DNA of 64,000 nucleotides from Amanita rubescens (lineage: Eukaryota; Basidiomycota; Agaricomycetes; Agaricales; Amanitaceae): assembly GCA_015039365.1 (NCBI GenBank), contig WION01000055.1, forward strand, positions 124,001 through 188,000. The letters run 5' to 3'. The first letter of the stretch is position 1; each line of letters opens with the position of its first letter. Both the position numbers and the translations under genes were made by a program. The notes under the pieces are model-generated. The model had not been told where the DNA came from, searched no databases, and worked only from the letters and a program-made list of their open reading frames with translations. Below are positions 45,303 to 58,104 of this stretch, piece after piece.

Positions 45303-46543
45303 CCTCGGTTGCCGTCAATGGCTATGCAGGTATCACACCAGCAGCTTCAGCGTGGTTGATGGGTGTAAAATGGACAACGATGATCGATGGTATACTAGTA
45401 TCAAGTCTTGTACTTACATATTGGTAGCGGCGCTGTAGTATCTTTAGCATCCAGGAACCCAGGAATGACAGACGGAACGCTCCTAACCGCATGGTTACAA
45501 TTATGGGGCATCCGAATTGATCGGGAGTTGCAATGGGGGCCTGAATCTAGCCTAAATTATGTACTTGTCGATTATGGGCCACCGCTTCGTGTGGCATGGT
45601 CCTAGGCAGGGAGGGACTATAAGGCCTTGTAACATTTTCATTTACTGCGACTTTTAGGGTAATGTAGAATGAAACAAGAGTCGGCAACGAAAATCCAGAT
45701 CCCGTGTTACGCGATAGCAAGTCAGACTTGTAGACGAACACCTGCTCCCTCCTTCATGGCAACGTATACGATCAGTGGAGTAGGCAAATAAGTGGTTAAG
45801 CTCAGGGACAGAAGTTAAATAATAGCGAGGAAGACTCTGCATCCGACAAGTAAGCAAAGTCTGTTCCATTGAGGAGAATAAACTGAGATGGACGAGACAA
45901 TTCCGCGTCAATGGACGCTGCATGTGCTACAAGCTCTTCGAAAGGCGAATGCAAATGCACGAGGCGCGGCGAGCTAGTATCGGTCTTGAGAGTAGTCTCG
46001 TTTCCAAGACTGTGGAACCCAGACATGTTTAGCTGCCACATGAAACTTGAGAACTGAGAACACAATCAGTCGTCACAGAAGAAAAGCAGAGATGAAGGGG
46101 CATACTACGTTGTCGTGTTTGAAGTGAGGATACTGCGACTAAATTCGTCGATGCTGGCGACAATAAAAAAAATCCCGAGATCCGTCTAGGAGATAAAGTG
46201 TTGGGACTTGGCGTTGCTAACGATTCTTCTGAAGAGGTTTCGTCAGGCCGACAGGGAATACGACAGACAGTTTGAACTTATACTGGTATAACTTGGTGAC
46301 AAAGTTATTCATGCCAGTGAGTTTAGCGAGAACGCCCTCGTCACGCCGACGTAGATGCTCGCATCTGATTCGTAATCAATGAGAATTCCCGCTACGTAAG
46401 TAGTGGGTTCAGTCCGACGAACGACTGGGGCCCAGCAGTCAAGTTTGTGGGAGGAGGCATCGTCGAACGTCACCCGTCACGCAGCATGTCAATTGAACTC
46501 AATTCTCATGGCGGCCGTAACCCGAGTTTGAGCACTTTTCGTA
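45303..46543. other. Region without a recognised gene
   Basis: 45303-45655 is the right part of duplication A. A minus-strand frame at 45802-46065 (87 residues, Ser/Leu-rich) has no recognisable domain. Nothing further supported. Confidence 0.4.
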
Positions 46544-46715
46544 CCTGAGCTGTCAAAGGCGCTACTAATATATGTAAGTACAAGACTCGGTACTCGGATC
46601 ACCGTTATCCATCTTACACCCATCACGCTGACCCTTGTCTATGTTTCGTTGATGCCAGTGGTTGCGCAACTTGCGCTTGTGGGGGCGCAGATGACAGACC
46701 CGTCCAGCGTCATGG
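46544..46715 (+). pseudogene. 5' fragment of the secreted Cys-rich gene
   Basis: Matches 57515-57670: the leader GCGCTACTAATATATGTA, the signal-peptide codons and GCGCAGATGACAGACCC. The start region is damaged (the ATG is lost) and the copy stops at the edge of duplication B. With the three longer copies this makes four members within the window. Confidence 0.8.
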
Positions 46716-49275
46716 TCTCATTCCACGTGACAAATCCTGCTTCAAACCACCACGACTATTCGCAGAGGAACAACGCAGAAGAATAAACCTCGGAGGCGCC
46801 TTCTCGTGCCGTATTAGCATCAGGATCAGGCATTCTGACGTTCTTTGTGCAAGTGGTGAGCGTACATCGACCAGTTGAAAGTTGGCTTGTGGTTATGCGA
46901 AAGCTAAGCCTGTTCATGATGCTACGGTCCATTGCAAACGCACCACAGTGAGTTTTTGAATTCACCTCTTCACGGTCTTAACGATACTTGCTAGGTCAAA
47001 TCATGCACTTAACCACCTGCTCGTATTGAACACCCTATTATCACCTAAACAATTCACGCAACCTTACGACTACCTTTTCCGCATCAGCCTATATCCAGAC
47101 CAATGCGTCTGGAGCAATCGTGAGACCTGCTTACAAATCGCGTACCCGTAGAGTCAAAGTCGTCGCCATCCGTCTCTCAGTCACCACAACCATAGCACCT
47201 GTTACCCCGCATCTCGCTACGCCAATCGTAGAATCCCTCGAGGAGTCTTCCAGAATCTACCTGCTTTCCAACCTCATATCATTTGTTCCCCCTCGCTATC
47301 CTTTGTCAAAAGAGGCCATTTCTGCATATTTGCGGCCTCCTCAACTCTCTACCAATCTCAACTTTGGATCCATCAGCCGCCGCTCCGCAGAGAGCATCTC
47401 ATGCATCAGAAGGCGATGGTTCGGATTTAGAGCCCCCGCTCACGTTCTTGTCGTGCCTTCCGCCCCTCATCCTGCATTGGATTAGGACCCTCGCACCGCA
47501 CTCAACACTGTATTGCCGTCGAGGAAGGACCAGGTGCTCGGTGCAGCCGGCATGTATGCGAGCGGAGGAGGGTTAGGGAACTGTACCGCGGGTATATAAG
47601 GAGTTCGCCACTCGGGAGGGACGACAGTCCAGGATCCACGCTTGGCCGCCACTCATCTTCCTCGCCGATTTCTACAATTAAATGCTGCTTACGATGGAAA
47701 CCCTCTTTCACTAGGCGAACTCAAGTCGTTGAGTCGTCGACTGCTGATCATTGCTTTTACTCTCTTTCAACGAGAAGGACAGGCCGATTGGCAGATTTAC
47801 TTGGGAGAATGTCCGAGAAAAAGTGACTCAGTGCCTCGTTGCGATTCACTCACGAGAGTACGTTATGTTTGTATTCTTTTATTTCAATGAAACGACCGAC
47901 CTTTCCGTCACAGTTCACGAAAACAATTCGTTCCTATTGGCTCGTAAGTTCCCAGATTGACATTGTCTCGTTTATAGAAACGGCGATGTGAGTTGTCACC
48001 TGATTGGTCCGATTCGTTGCTAACGAGGAACAAAAGCTTACAGATGATAGCCCGATAGCCGGGCTTCTCACGGAGCGGCAAATAGCCGTTATGTAATGGG
48101 CTGACTGGCATGCTGGTAAGGCGAGGGAGCGTTGCTCAAGACGGGTTTGATACCGCGGTGCCGATTGAGATTTCGTTTATTGATTAATTTGAGAAGAGTG
48201 GGTACTGAATGTAAGTCGGCCAAGTAGTGACTTCCTCATCAAATCAAAAACGCGGAATGATTAGATTTCATTAGATATGACTAAGTTCAAATTCTTAATC
48301 ATCTGGCTAACCTTCGACTATTAATTGAAGAGTTATGCAGTGACTGTGCCAACCTCACCTATGTATGTTACCATAATTATTTCTATATGTTTTAATGGCA
48401 TAATATAGGCCGATCCCCGCGATCGCTGATCCTGCTAGTCCTACGAAAGTGCTGATGATGGCGATTATGTCAGAGTGGCTTAAAGAGTTGTGCCCGAGCA
48501 TTGTGGAACTGGTAGGAGTTGTCGGATTGAAAGTGGTATCGGAAGTGGTAAGAATTGGTGGATTGGTAAGAGTTGTTGGATTGGAAGTGGTAGGAGTTGT
48601 CGGATTGGAAGTGGTACTAGTAGGAGATGTCGGATTGGAAGTTCCTGTTACAATGGTAAGTACTGTTGAGTGGATACGGAGGATGGTATTATACCATGAG
48701 TAGTAGGCGATGACTGTAGGTTGCTTGGGGTTGTCAACAACTGCGCGCAAAACCCATTCAAAATGGATGTCGCTGATGCGACGTCCGTTTGAGACGTGCA
48801 TGCGGAGCCAACCACAGAGGAAACAGCTGCTAGCGCTGCAGGGAACTGGTTGCAAGCGCACTTCCAAGTGTCACAACCCACATCACAAGGTATACAGTTG
48901 CCATATCCACAACAGGAAGCGTCAAAGACGTTCTGTACACAGGTCCTCAGATCGCCCAGTCCTGGCCACTTGGACGGGTCTGTCATCTGTGCCCCTACAA
49001 GCGCAACCGCTGGCATCAACGAAACATAGACAAGGGAGAGCATCTTCGGTTGCCGTCAATGCCAGGCTATGCAGGTGTGACACTAGCAGCTTCAGCGTGG
49101 TTGATGGGTGTAAAATGGACAACAATGATTGATGGTACTAGTATCATTGTCAAGTCTTGTACTTACATATTGGTAGCGGCGTGTAGTATCTTTAGCATCC
49201 AGGAACCCAGCAGTGACAGACGGGACGGTTACAATTATGGGGCATCCGAATTGATCGGGAGTTGCAATGGAGGCC
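46716..49275. repeat. Segmental duplication, copy B (left part)
   Basis: Matches 42845-45545. Copy B lacks several blocks present in A, for example about 200 bp in the 42.9-43.1 kb equivalent and in the 43.55-43.9 kb equivalent. Its right part resumes at 57295 after the Plavaka insertion. Confidence 0.9.
48355..49043 (-). CDS. Secreted Cys-rich protein with stalk and membrane anchor (copy B)
   Basis: Same two-exon layout as copy A: signal peptide (MLSLVYVSLMPAVALVGAQ), Cys domain (RTCVQNVFDASCCGYGNC, GCDTWKCACNQF, SILNGFCAQLL), an intron beginning GTATAATACC, then a longer and more varied Thr/Pro stalk (TSNPTTLTNPP and similar), a transmembrane helix (IIAIISTFVGLAGSAIAGIGLYYAI) and the tail NIHR. 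Relative to copy A it lacks an eight-residue or so insert in the Cys domain (SCAYPGYP) and the tail differs. Intact as read. Confidence 0.75.
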
Positions 49276-49635
49276 TGACTCCATCAGGAAAAACGTCGGT
49301 AGCCATTTAGACCAAATATTGTTTGTAAAGACGTAATCTGATCTATTTATCCCAGGATTAGATAAGATCACCCCCCCAATATTTTCATCTAAGTTATGTC
49401 TACTTTGTCGTGATTATGTCTGCTTTAGTCATAAAAGAGACAACTAGATGACTTACATTGGCTCATCTACCTTAAATTTGCCCACATTACAACGAAAAAC
49501 TATATATTATTATTAAAGTGGGTATCCAAGTGACATAGCATATAAATCAGGGAGATACGTAGTGAGAGCATAGTACGAGTCAGGAATATATGACGGAGTG
49601 GAGGTTAAGTATGCAGGAAACAGGTAAGACCCAAC

Positions 49636-52384
49636 TTAAGCCTGAGGCTCTTCATCATCTATCTCAATAACCATTGCCGAGGGATTGAACAATGCTGAGT
49701 GGTTCAGAGCAGAAGTCACGCCATCCCTGCAAGGTTATAAGTACCAGTAGATGACAAAGGTGGTGAGCTTACGACGCAAAACGGTATACTCGACGTAACA
49801 TCGCTGCATAACCCGCTGGGTTATCTTTTTCAACCCGGTGCTTCATGAAGTCGAGGTGATCCTTATAAACATCCGTATATGAATCAGCCGAGAAATCGGC
49901 CGACCTTCTTTCGCCTGAAACCCATTCATCCAGCGCTGCACGAATCTGTCATATGAGATCGATGAAGTTAGTACCGAACATACATTGTTGGGATTCCTTA
50001 CTGCTGTGGCCGCAAACGCGAGAATTGGTGGCGATACTTCTTTTTTGTTTGCAAATTGTTTCGGGTATCGTCTAATGATGCTCTTCACGCAAAATAGTTC
50101 ATACTGGATGACCGAAATAATGGCTTGGTTTTGGTACGGACTGCCGACAAAGGGCCCTCCCTACAACAACATCATCAGTATTATGCCATACTTGTGACCT
50201 TCACCTACATTCGGGGTGCTCGGGTAGATGAATTGCATATCACGTATGAGAGCGCGCACCACGTCACCACATCCCTTTTTCAATCCGAACTCGGATAGAA
50301 TAGCCATACTGGCAGCCTGTTTAAAGTTTTTCCGCAGGCCTGATATACGAACCTCAAGCTTTGACAGACTCAATATTAGTTCACGTAGAGGAAAAGATCG
50401 AGACCACGAACCACTTTTGAAAGTTCGTTTACATATTCTGCGTCTTCTTTAAGCCGGTTCTTGATTATGAAGTACTTCCGCTGTGCGGTTGTGTTTGGCA
50501 TGTTCATAACATAAGAAACAGCTTCAAGAAGAGCCTTCCGTTTCCAGATGGCACGCTTGGCAATATCTGGGAATGCATTTTCAAAAATGACTTGACCTTC
50601 AATAATTGTTATCGCTCGACGAAGGATCAGTTTAAGCTCAAGCCTTTGTTTGGTTAAATTTATCTTCCCCGTCTCGTTGTATATGATGAGCGTGAATGTC
50701 GGCCAATCTACTGGCTCAAAGGCACTATCTGTTTCAGTTAGAGACTCAGACGAAGAGAGCTCAACGATGGAATCTAGATAGCAATGGCATGAGGAGTAGC
50801 TGGCCCTCCAACACAGGCTATGACTCACCGTCGTCATCCTCTTGATTTTTGTTAGCAAGCATCACGTTGGCTTCTGTTATATCAGTACAACCGTTTAAGT
50901 GAAACTCGAGAAGGGTCACGGACCTTTGGGCTTAGTACTATGGCCACCTTGGACCTGGAGAGTTGGCGAACCCTCCTCGTTGCTGTCACTCTCGGAAATT
51001 TCAATGGGATGATTGCGGACGATGACGCTAGCCTTGCGTTTGCCAGGGTTATTGTCATCAGTGGAGAGATTCAGCATAGGACGCTAGAAACGGGTATAGT
51101 ACTTGTAAGCTCGTCTGACCAGAAAAGGGTTCACTTACTTCTTTCACAAGCGCGTTCATTAAACGCGTTGGCTTTTTCTTCAGCTCTTCCAAAGCCTCAT
51201 CAGCTGATTCATTTTTGTTGCCGTCGGACTCATTGTCTGCCGGGTCTGTTTCTTCCTCGGTGCAGGAACCGTCTACCTCTTCAACATCAGAAATCTGATG
51301 GACGGTAATTTGTTTAACTGCATCATGCCCAGTTAGTAGACGGTAACATTAATGACTCAATACTTATTCTAACCTTCTCTGCCACTGGCACGGGTTTTCT
51401 TGGTCTTGGGTGGGATGGGAGGTAGACTGACAGTCGCATTACCTTTGGATGATTGAAAAAAAAAATCTAGATCTGTAGCAGAACTGATAGGAGGGCAACG
51501 AACCATGACTGCCGCGACTAGCGGTACTCTTGGCTACTTTTTGAGCAGGCTTACGTGGCGCTGGTGGGGCAGTCCGACGTTGGGCGTGCTGTGGGGGAGT
51601 CTCTTCTTCGAAATTTATCAGTACTCAAGGTAACATTATAGAAATAAGTGACTTACTTGTATCTGGGTATTGTTTGTGGCGAGCAGGATAACATATGAGA
51701 ATCGATTGAACAAGTCACATCGGCGATGGGCAAAGGGCGTTGAAGTCGAACCGTGTGAAGTAAAACAAGTTGTGATGGTGAGTGACCGTGAGAAGTCAAA
51801 CTTATGTGTGTGAGAGATCAACGCACTGCCACCTTTCGCCTTCTTACTTGTGGTCGTCACCGTGACTGTGGCAGGAGCTGGCCTCTTGCGTGGCCTGGTT
51901 CCACTTCCATGCGCTTCCAACCAAACTAAAAGTAAGAGATCGGAATTGTGGCCGATCTTCTTGCTGACGACTCACCAGCATTAGAAAGGGCCGTTGCCTT
52001 TGCCCTACGAGGACCTGCAACAACGATATCGGAGGTGAGCGACTATACTCTCAGAACTCGACTTCATGTCACTTACCCTCGGTTATAAGCTCTTGTTCAG
52101 CTTGTTCAGCTGCTGCCTTCTTGCGTGCCTCCTTTACCGCTGCACCACAACCCAAATTGTAAGTCAGTTTTTGGGCTTAGTCACGAAGATTGTGACTGAC
52201 CTTGAGCTGCAGATGAGCTATTAGCCTGTTTTTTAGCTGGAATCACTGGAGTGCTCCCTTGCGTGGTGGAGCGCTCATGACCGCTAGTAGTATCACCAGC
52301 CGGTCCAGCAGATTCAACATCTGGGCGATTATTGGCAACAACAGCGGTGTCACTCTTACTTTTTTTCGATACGCGTTTAGCCAT
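49636..52384 (-). CDS. DUF6532-like protein of the Plavaka element
   Basis: It starts at 52384 (MAKRVSKKSKSDTAVV). The N-terminal half is encoded by many short exons and is basic, Ala/Ser/Pro-rich and disordered, with KKAAAEQAEQE and RPRKRPAPATVTV. The C-terminal domain resembles the basidiomycete DUF6532 fold: RRAITIIEGQVIFENAFPD (about 50610), KRKALLEAVSYVMNMP, KNRLKEDAEYVNELSKVV, RISGLRKNFKQAA, KSIIRRYPKQFANKK (about 50070) and LAFAATAVRNPNN. The final exon ends NPSAMVIEIDDEEPQA at 49636. Proteins of this type often lie next to Plavaka transposases; a role as accessory DNA-binding or regulatory factor is inference. Confidence 0.7.
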
Positions 52385-54026
52385 GGTAAGTCAGAGTTGA
52401 GCTCAGGAGTAGGGTATGTGTGCTCAATTGTATCCAGAGCATCCCTTATATATGGCCTCCTCCGCCTATTTCGGCCGCTATGTGCCCCCCGCTCGGCCGA
52501 CAACCCCAGGCCCTACCGCTAGCCATCGCACCTGCTGTACGGCACCACCCTTCAATCTACAAACCCTAGTTTTTGTTAGCAACTGGCGGGGTTTCCATAT
52601 AAGGTGATTAACTCCGTCGCTTGCCTTCTTTTAGCGTGACCACTGATGCTTGCATACCAGGGTAACTCGATAGCCTGAGTTCAGGTACTACTGCGGCCTG
52701 TTACCCGTTTATTGGATACCTGAAGATTTCGCTAGAAGCAGGTCAGATCTCTGTATAATGTAAATATATCTGCCTCTCATTTGTTCATATCCAGAGTTGG
52801 GCATGGTCTCGTGGATGAAGACCATTTTGACCGCAATCATAACCACCTCAGCGGGGGTGGATCTTTGACATATTATTCCAGATGCCAATCTCGTCTCAAT
52901 CCCCGATAAAATGATATGGATCAGAGCCTGGATCTAATCCGTTTTTGCATGATTAAATAAGGTATAGTCTCAATAATTCTAAGCATCACCGTTTGATTCT
53001 AATCTACATTCTTACAGGGTTTTCTACCTTTTTTTCAGTTTTTTGGGGTTGGTTTCGGCTGCCCTTAGTTTTACGTGTGATTTTAGGCATGGTGAGTTCA
53101 AGTATGTTCATTCTCGCTATGCTTTTAACCCACTGACAATGTTGACAGAACTGCAAGCAATTTCAACAGCAACAGATTCAAGAAGCGTTGCAAGGACTCC
53201 TGGGCCGCGCGATTGGTCCCGGTCACGCTGGCGGAACTGCCCTGGATACGGCAACAAGCGCTGGTGCGGCGCTGTCGAATCTTTATGATCGGCCCTCTTC
53301 CCCTTCTTCACATTCACAAAATAAGGTATAGTCTCAATTGGCAGATTATAATCTACATTCTTACAGGGTTTTCTACTTTTTTCAGTTTTTGGGGGTTGGT
53401 TTCAGTTGCCCTTAGTTTTACGTGTAATCACCCATCCCCTGACCCCTTGTCGCTGCGTATTGTCATCAAACTTTCTATTGAGCAAAATCCAATTTGGCAG
53501 TGCACTTCAATTGACGTTGAGAAGGCCGACACGACAGTTGTCTCACATGGCAGAATAGCCTGCCTAGCTTCTGGGTCAGAAGAGCAATCGGACGAGCACG
53601 GCCCGCTCATTTTGACTGGGCGGGCGAATCCGCACGTCTGTGGGCGTCTCACGATGGTTGGCTCAGATGGCAGTGCTTGTCATTTCATCTCACACTTCCA
53701 CCCCTGTTCACCAACGTTACTCAAGAAGCTTTCCCCTCACTGTTGCGATCACCACCCATGGCCCTGCACGCTGCCTCATCCCACACCCTCAATTCTCCTG
53801 GCGCATTTTGGCATGGTCAAAGATGACCGGCGTGTTCCAGCGGATGCCGACCCTGGCAACTGCTCATGCTGGCTACCAAAGATCACGGAAGAGAGCCCCG
53901 CTGCTTAGGCCTTGTTGTTTCACCTCGCACTTCCACCCCTGCCACTCCTTTTCCCCCGTTTTATCATTGCAAAGAAAAAGGAAAACCGTCTTACTCGTAA
54001 CCACCCATATTCCTTACCCCAGTTCC
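52385..54026. other. Central intergenic region of the Plavaka element
   Basis: It separates the divergent genes. It holds a direct repeat of about 115 bp (52960-53090 and 53319-53430; ATAAGGTATAGTCTCAA ... TTACAGGGTTTTCTAC ... CCCTTAGTTTTACGTGT). A shorter repeat (CACTTCCACCCCTG) occurs at 53693 and 53930. The frame open at 53213-53908 has no domain and is probably not coding. Confidence 0.6.
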
Positions 54027-57000
54027 ATGGTGTATTGCGCAGGTTGTCGTCGAAATTTCAAGCCATCGGGGTTTAGCCTGCATATTCAACGGAGCAAAAA
54101 TACGCTCTGTTTGGCAGCTCACTACAACCGCCTGAAAGAGCTTGAGCAGGAGGAACATGATGAAGTCATGGAGGAAGAACACGATACAAATGACGTACTT
54201 CAATTTGAGGGGGACTTTTTCGGCGATTACGAGGATGATGATCTCGATTGGCCTGATGAAGACTGTGGATCTCCGTGTGCGGAAGGTAAGCTTATAGCAT
54301 TGAATAAGGTCATTGACTCACCCATAAATTGCAGGGAGTGATGAATACGAAGATTTGGAGGAAGATGAGGTGGATCCTGAGGATGACACCGCCGAGGGTG
54401 AAGTAGCGCAAGACAGCACCCATGTTGATGTTACAGAGCAACCCCCACGACCAGCAGTTGCTACTTCCCTGGATGCGACGGATGCGCATCAAGGAGGTGG
54501 CATATACGTTGAAAAATTCATTCTTAATTCGGCTGGTTCACCAATACAGAGTCAAGAGCCGTTTAATACAGATTACAACATTTACCAACAGCGTTTATCC
54601 CAGCCTACAAGTGGCGGCGACAATTACTATCCTTTTACATCCAAAATCAACTGGGTGATAGCGCATTGGGCAAAGATCCATAGGATAGGCGTATCAGCAT
54701 TAGACGAACTTCTCAACGAGGTCAGTTGGGTTCAACATCACTTGTCTCAACTCTAAATTATTCATAGGTAGCCGAGGACCTGGGACTCTCTTACAAGAAC
54801 AGTCGAGAACTCCACAAAATTATTGATACCCAATTACCTGGCCGCCCAAAATTTCAACGAGACGAAATCTCAATCTTAGGCGAGTCAGTGACATTGTACT
54901 CGCGCAATGTTGTGGAGTGTATCAAAGCACTTTATGGCGACGCCGAGTTTGCAAGTCACCTTGTATTTAGTCCAGAGCGTCACTACACTGCGCGAGATAA
55001 ATCACAACGCATCTACCATGAGCTACATACCGGAGAGTGGTGGTGGGAAGCCCAGGTAAGCAATAATGCAACAAACACTATCAGTTACTAAAAGAATATA
55101 GATAATACTTGAGCAAGATAAACGCGGCGCTACAATCATCCCTGTCATTATCTCCTCAGACCGAACCCAAGTTACCCAATTTGGCAGCAAATCTGCCTAT
55201 CCGGTTTATCTTACTATCGGCAACCTCCCAAAACACATTCGTCGAAAGCCCTCTCATCGCGGCCAAATTCTCTTAGCATATTTACCAACCAGCAAGCTCA
55301 AGCATATCCCAAATTTAGCCTCACGTCGACGCTGCCTGGCGAACCTAATTCATTCCTGCTTACAGCATATTCTGTCCCCACTTGAGAAGCTCGGCCTCCA
55401 AGGAAAGATAATGCGGAGCGGTGATGGCGTATTGCGACGCGTACACCCTATACTCGCCGTTTATATAGGTGACTACCCGGAACAGCTTCTGGTGGCAGGG
55501 GTGAAGAGTGGTGAATGCCCCAAGTGTATGATAGATTCCAAGGAGCTCGGTTCGATCACTACTCCCCTTCAAAACCGGAATATCATTGCAGTCCTCAACG
55601 CCTTTGAAAAGGCAGATAGCGACCCTTGCCAGTTTCTCACTGCCTGCGAAGCAGAGAAGATCAAACCTCTTTACCACCCGTTCTGGCAACGTCTCCCACT
55701 TGTCAACATCTTCCAGTCTCTTACACCTGATGTCCTACATCAACTCCACCAAGGAGTCGTCAAGCATCTAATGACGTGGCTTAAGGCTGCATACGGCGTG
55801 GCGGAGATTGATGCGCGCTTTCAGCGTGTTCCCCCAAACCATCACATTCGCATATTTAAGAATGGAATTTCCAGCCTATCACGGTTAACGGGAAAAGAGC
55901 ACGACCAGATATGTCGTCTCCTGATGGGTATTGTTGTCGACATGCACCTACCAGGGAACCTTGACCCATCTCGTCTGATACGCGCTGTTCGTGCAATCAT
56001 GGACTTCCTCTATCTAGCACAGTTGCCTATTCATAGTAATGGGTCCTTACGAGCGCTTGCCACGTCTCTACAAGAATTTCATGACAACAAGGACATTTTA
56101 GTTGAACTCGGGATTCGTGAGCAATTCAATATACCCAAACTTCATATGTGCCGGCACTATACCTCATCCATCCAACTCTTTGGAACCACAGACAATTATA
56201 ACTCACAAAATACGGAGAGGTTACACTGCGACCTTGCCAAGGGAGCCTATCGTACCACGAATCGGAAAGATGAGCTACCCCAGATGACAACGTGGTTAGA
56301 GAGACAAGACAAAGTTCATCGACATGCAAACTTCATTCAGCGGCATGACGCAAATAGCAAGATGTCCCGTACACCAGCGCCTCAAACTCAGCTAGGACTA
56401 CGAAGAAAACGGCGCCTAAAAATGACATGCCGTCCGTCAGCACGCGGCATCTCACTTGATGCGCTGACCTCAAGCTATGGTGCTACATATTTCAGGGATG
56501 CAATGGCGCGCTTTGTAGCACAATGGCGGAACCCACAGTTGAGCCGAACACAGATAGAACAGGAGGCCTGCAACATAAGCATGCCTTTCGTTTACGTTTC
56601 AGCATATCACCGTATCAAGTTTACTGAAGAAGACAATAGTGTTATTGATGCTATCCATGTTCAGCCAAGCAGAAAGGACAAGCGAGGTCAGGCAATACCT
56701 GCGCGTTTCGACACCGTCTTAGTCCGCATAAATGAGGCTGAAGGAAATACAGTGCATAGTACGTACATCATTTCACTGCTACTAGCCGAGGCTAGCTTCT
56801 TACCTCTGCACGTCTAGCCCATCGTGTAGCCCAAGTTCGTGTCGTATTCACCATTCCAGAAGCAGCTTCCAAGCTATTATTTGGTCCTACTGTGGCACCC
56901 TCATACCTTGCCTACGTCGAGTGGTTTACGGAATTTCGCACTCATCCAGAACCAAATCATGGCATGTATAAGGTCTCACATGCGCGTCGAGGCCCTTCAA

Positions 57001-57182
57001 GGGTGGCAAGTATCATCTGTGTTACCAAAATCTCCCAAAGCATACACTTGTTCCCGTTGGTTGGGCATACTATATCTCGTGACTTAAGTAGTGATACAGT
57101 GTTAGAGGAAGTGGACTATTTCCTTGTTAATCCATTCAACGTGTCAGACACATACGTCCTTTTCAATTCAGCAGTGATATAG
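54027..57182 (+). CDS. Plavaka transposase
   Basis: The start at 54027 opens with a zinc-finger-like segment (MVYCAGCRRNFKPSGFSLHI), then an acidic linker. Introns at 54286-54334, 54721-54767, 55056-55101 and about 56762-56816 all splice in phase. Landmarks of the family: YYPFTSKINWVIAHWAKI, SELHTGEWWWEAQ-like segment (LHTGEWWWEAQ, 55022), PVIISSDRTQVTQFG (catalytic Asp region, 55140), YPVYLTIGNLPKHIRRK, GECPKCMID, FQSLTPDVLHQLHQGVVKHL (55710) and NTERLHCDLAKGAYRTTNRKD (56205, carrying the Glu). The C-terminus ends LFNSAVI at 57182. No stop or frameshift was found, so it is predicted functional. It would cut and paste the element and its deletion relatives. Confidence 0.88.
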
Positions 57183-57592
57183 CTTCGTACAAACTTTGCA
57201 TAGCCTAGACAAGACTAGACATTATTAGTCAGATTAGACGTAGGTAGAGATAATTGAGTCTGAATGGCAATTGACGGTTTTCCTGATGTCGTCACTCTAG
57301 CCTAAATTATGTACTTGTCGATTGTGGCCACCGCTTCGTGTGGCATGGCCCTAGGCAGGGAGGGACTATAGGCCTCGTAACATTTTCATTTACTGCAATT
57401 TTTAGAATTGAACGCTATCTAATTACGCTATTCTCATGGCTGGGCAGCCGTAACCCCGTTGCCACCTTCTCCGCCCCCAACTTGTTATGGGGTTTGAGCA
57501 CTTTTCGTACCTGAGCTGTCAAAAGCGCTACTAATATATGTACAAGACTCAGTACGATCACCGTTATCCATCTTACACCCATCACGCTGAGG

Positions 57593-58104
57593 ATGCTCTC
57601 CCTTGTCTATGTCTCGTTGATGCCAGTGGTTGCGCTTGTGGGGGCGCAGATGACAGACCCATCCAAGTGGCCAGGACTGGGCGATCAGAGGACCTGTGTA
57701 CAGAACGTCTTTGAAGCTTCCTGTTGTGGATATGGCAACTGCATACCTTGTGATGTGGGTTGTGACACTTGGAAGTTTACTTGCAACCAGTTCCCTGCAG
57801 CGATAGCTGCTGTTTCCTCTGTGGTTGGCTCCGCATGTACATCTCAAACGGACGTCGCATCAGCGACATCCATTTTGAATGGGTTTTGCGCGCAGTTGTT
57901 GGCAACCTCAAGCAACTTGCAGGCATCGCCTACTACTGCACCACCTCATGGTATGATACCGTCCTCCGTATATGCTCAACAATGCTAACCATTGTAACAG
58001 GAACGCCTACCTCTAACGGTGCAGGCCGTGTCCAGACCATCGATACGCTATCCGATGTCCTATCTCTTAGTTTTGTATGTTTCTCCTTGGCTACTTATTT
58101 TTAG
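57593..58104 (+). CDS. Secreted Cys-rich protein, copy C with replaced C-terminus
   Basis: Inverted relative to copies A and B. The signal peptide and Cys domain are kept (RTCVQNVFEASCCGYGNC, GCDTWKFTCNQF), but one Cys of the WKCAC motif is changed (WKFTC). After the intron (GTATGATACC...CATTGTAACAG) only GTPTSN of the stalk remains; then unrelated sequence follows (VQTIDTLSDVLSLSFVCFSLATYF), so the repeated stalk and the true membrane helix are lost. The new hydrophobic end could still insert weakly in a membrane. Probably a truncated paralog or an evolving secreted form. Confidence 0.6.

Larger units (their letters stand above)
42845..45655. repeat. Segmental duplication, copy A
   Basis: About 2.8 kb that recurs at 46716-49275 and 57295-57410 (copy B, split by the Plavaka element) with many small differences and indels. 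It includes the secreted-protein gene at 44617-45302. Confidence 0.9.
49276..57294. mobile_element. Plavaka (CACTA-type) DNA transposon with two genes
   Basis: About 8 kb. The ends share an imperfect inverted repeat of about 35 bp: CATCAGGAAAA, CGTC and GCCATT(T/C)AGAC at 49282-49312 and, inverted, at 57259-57289. The flanks are the two halves of duplication copy B; copy A (45533-45550) shows the uninterrupted site (gcctgaatctagcc). Inside are a plus-strand transposase (54027-57182) and a minus-strand DUF6532-like gene (49636-52384), divergently transcribed. The exact target duplication (2-3 bases) cannot be settled because flank and terminus are alike. Both genes look intact, so it may be active. 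Confidence 0.88.

Noticed and set aside
53213..53908. 231-residue plus-strand frame in the middle of the Plavaka element
   Set aside because: Overlaps a direct repeat, has no recognisable domain, and lies in the expected promoter region.
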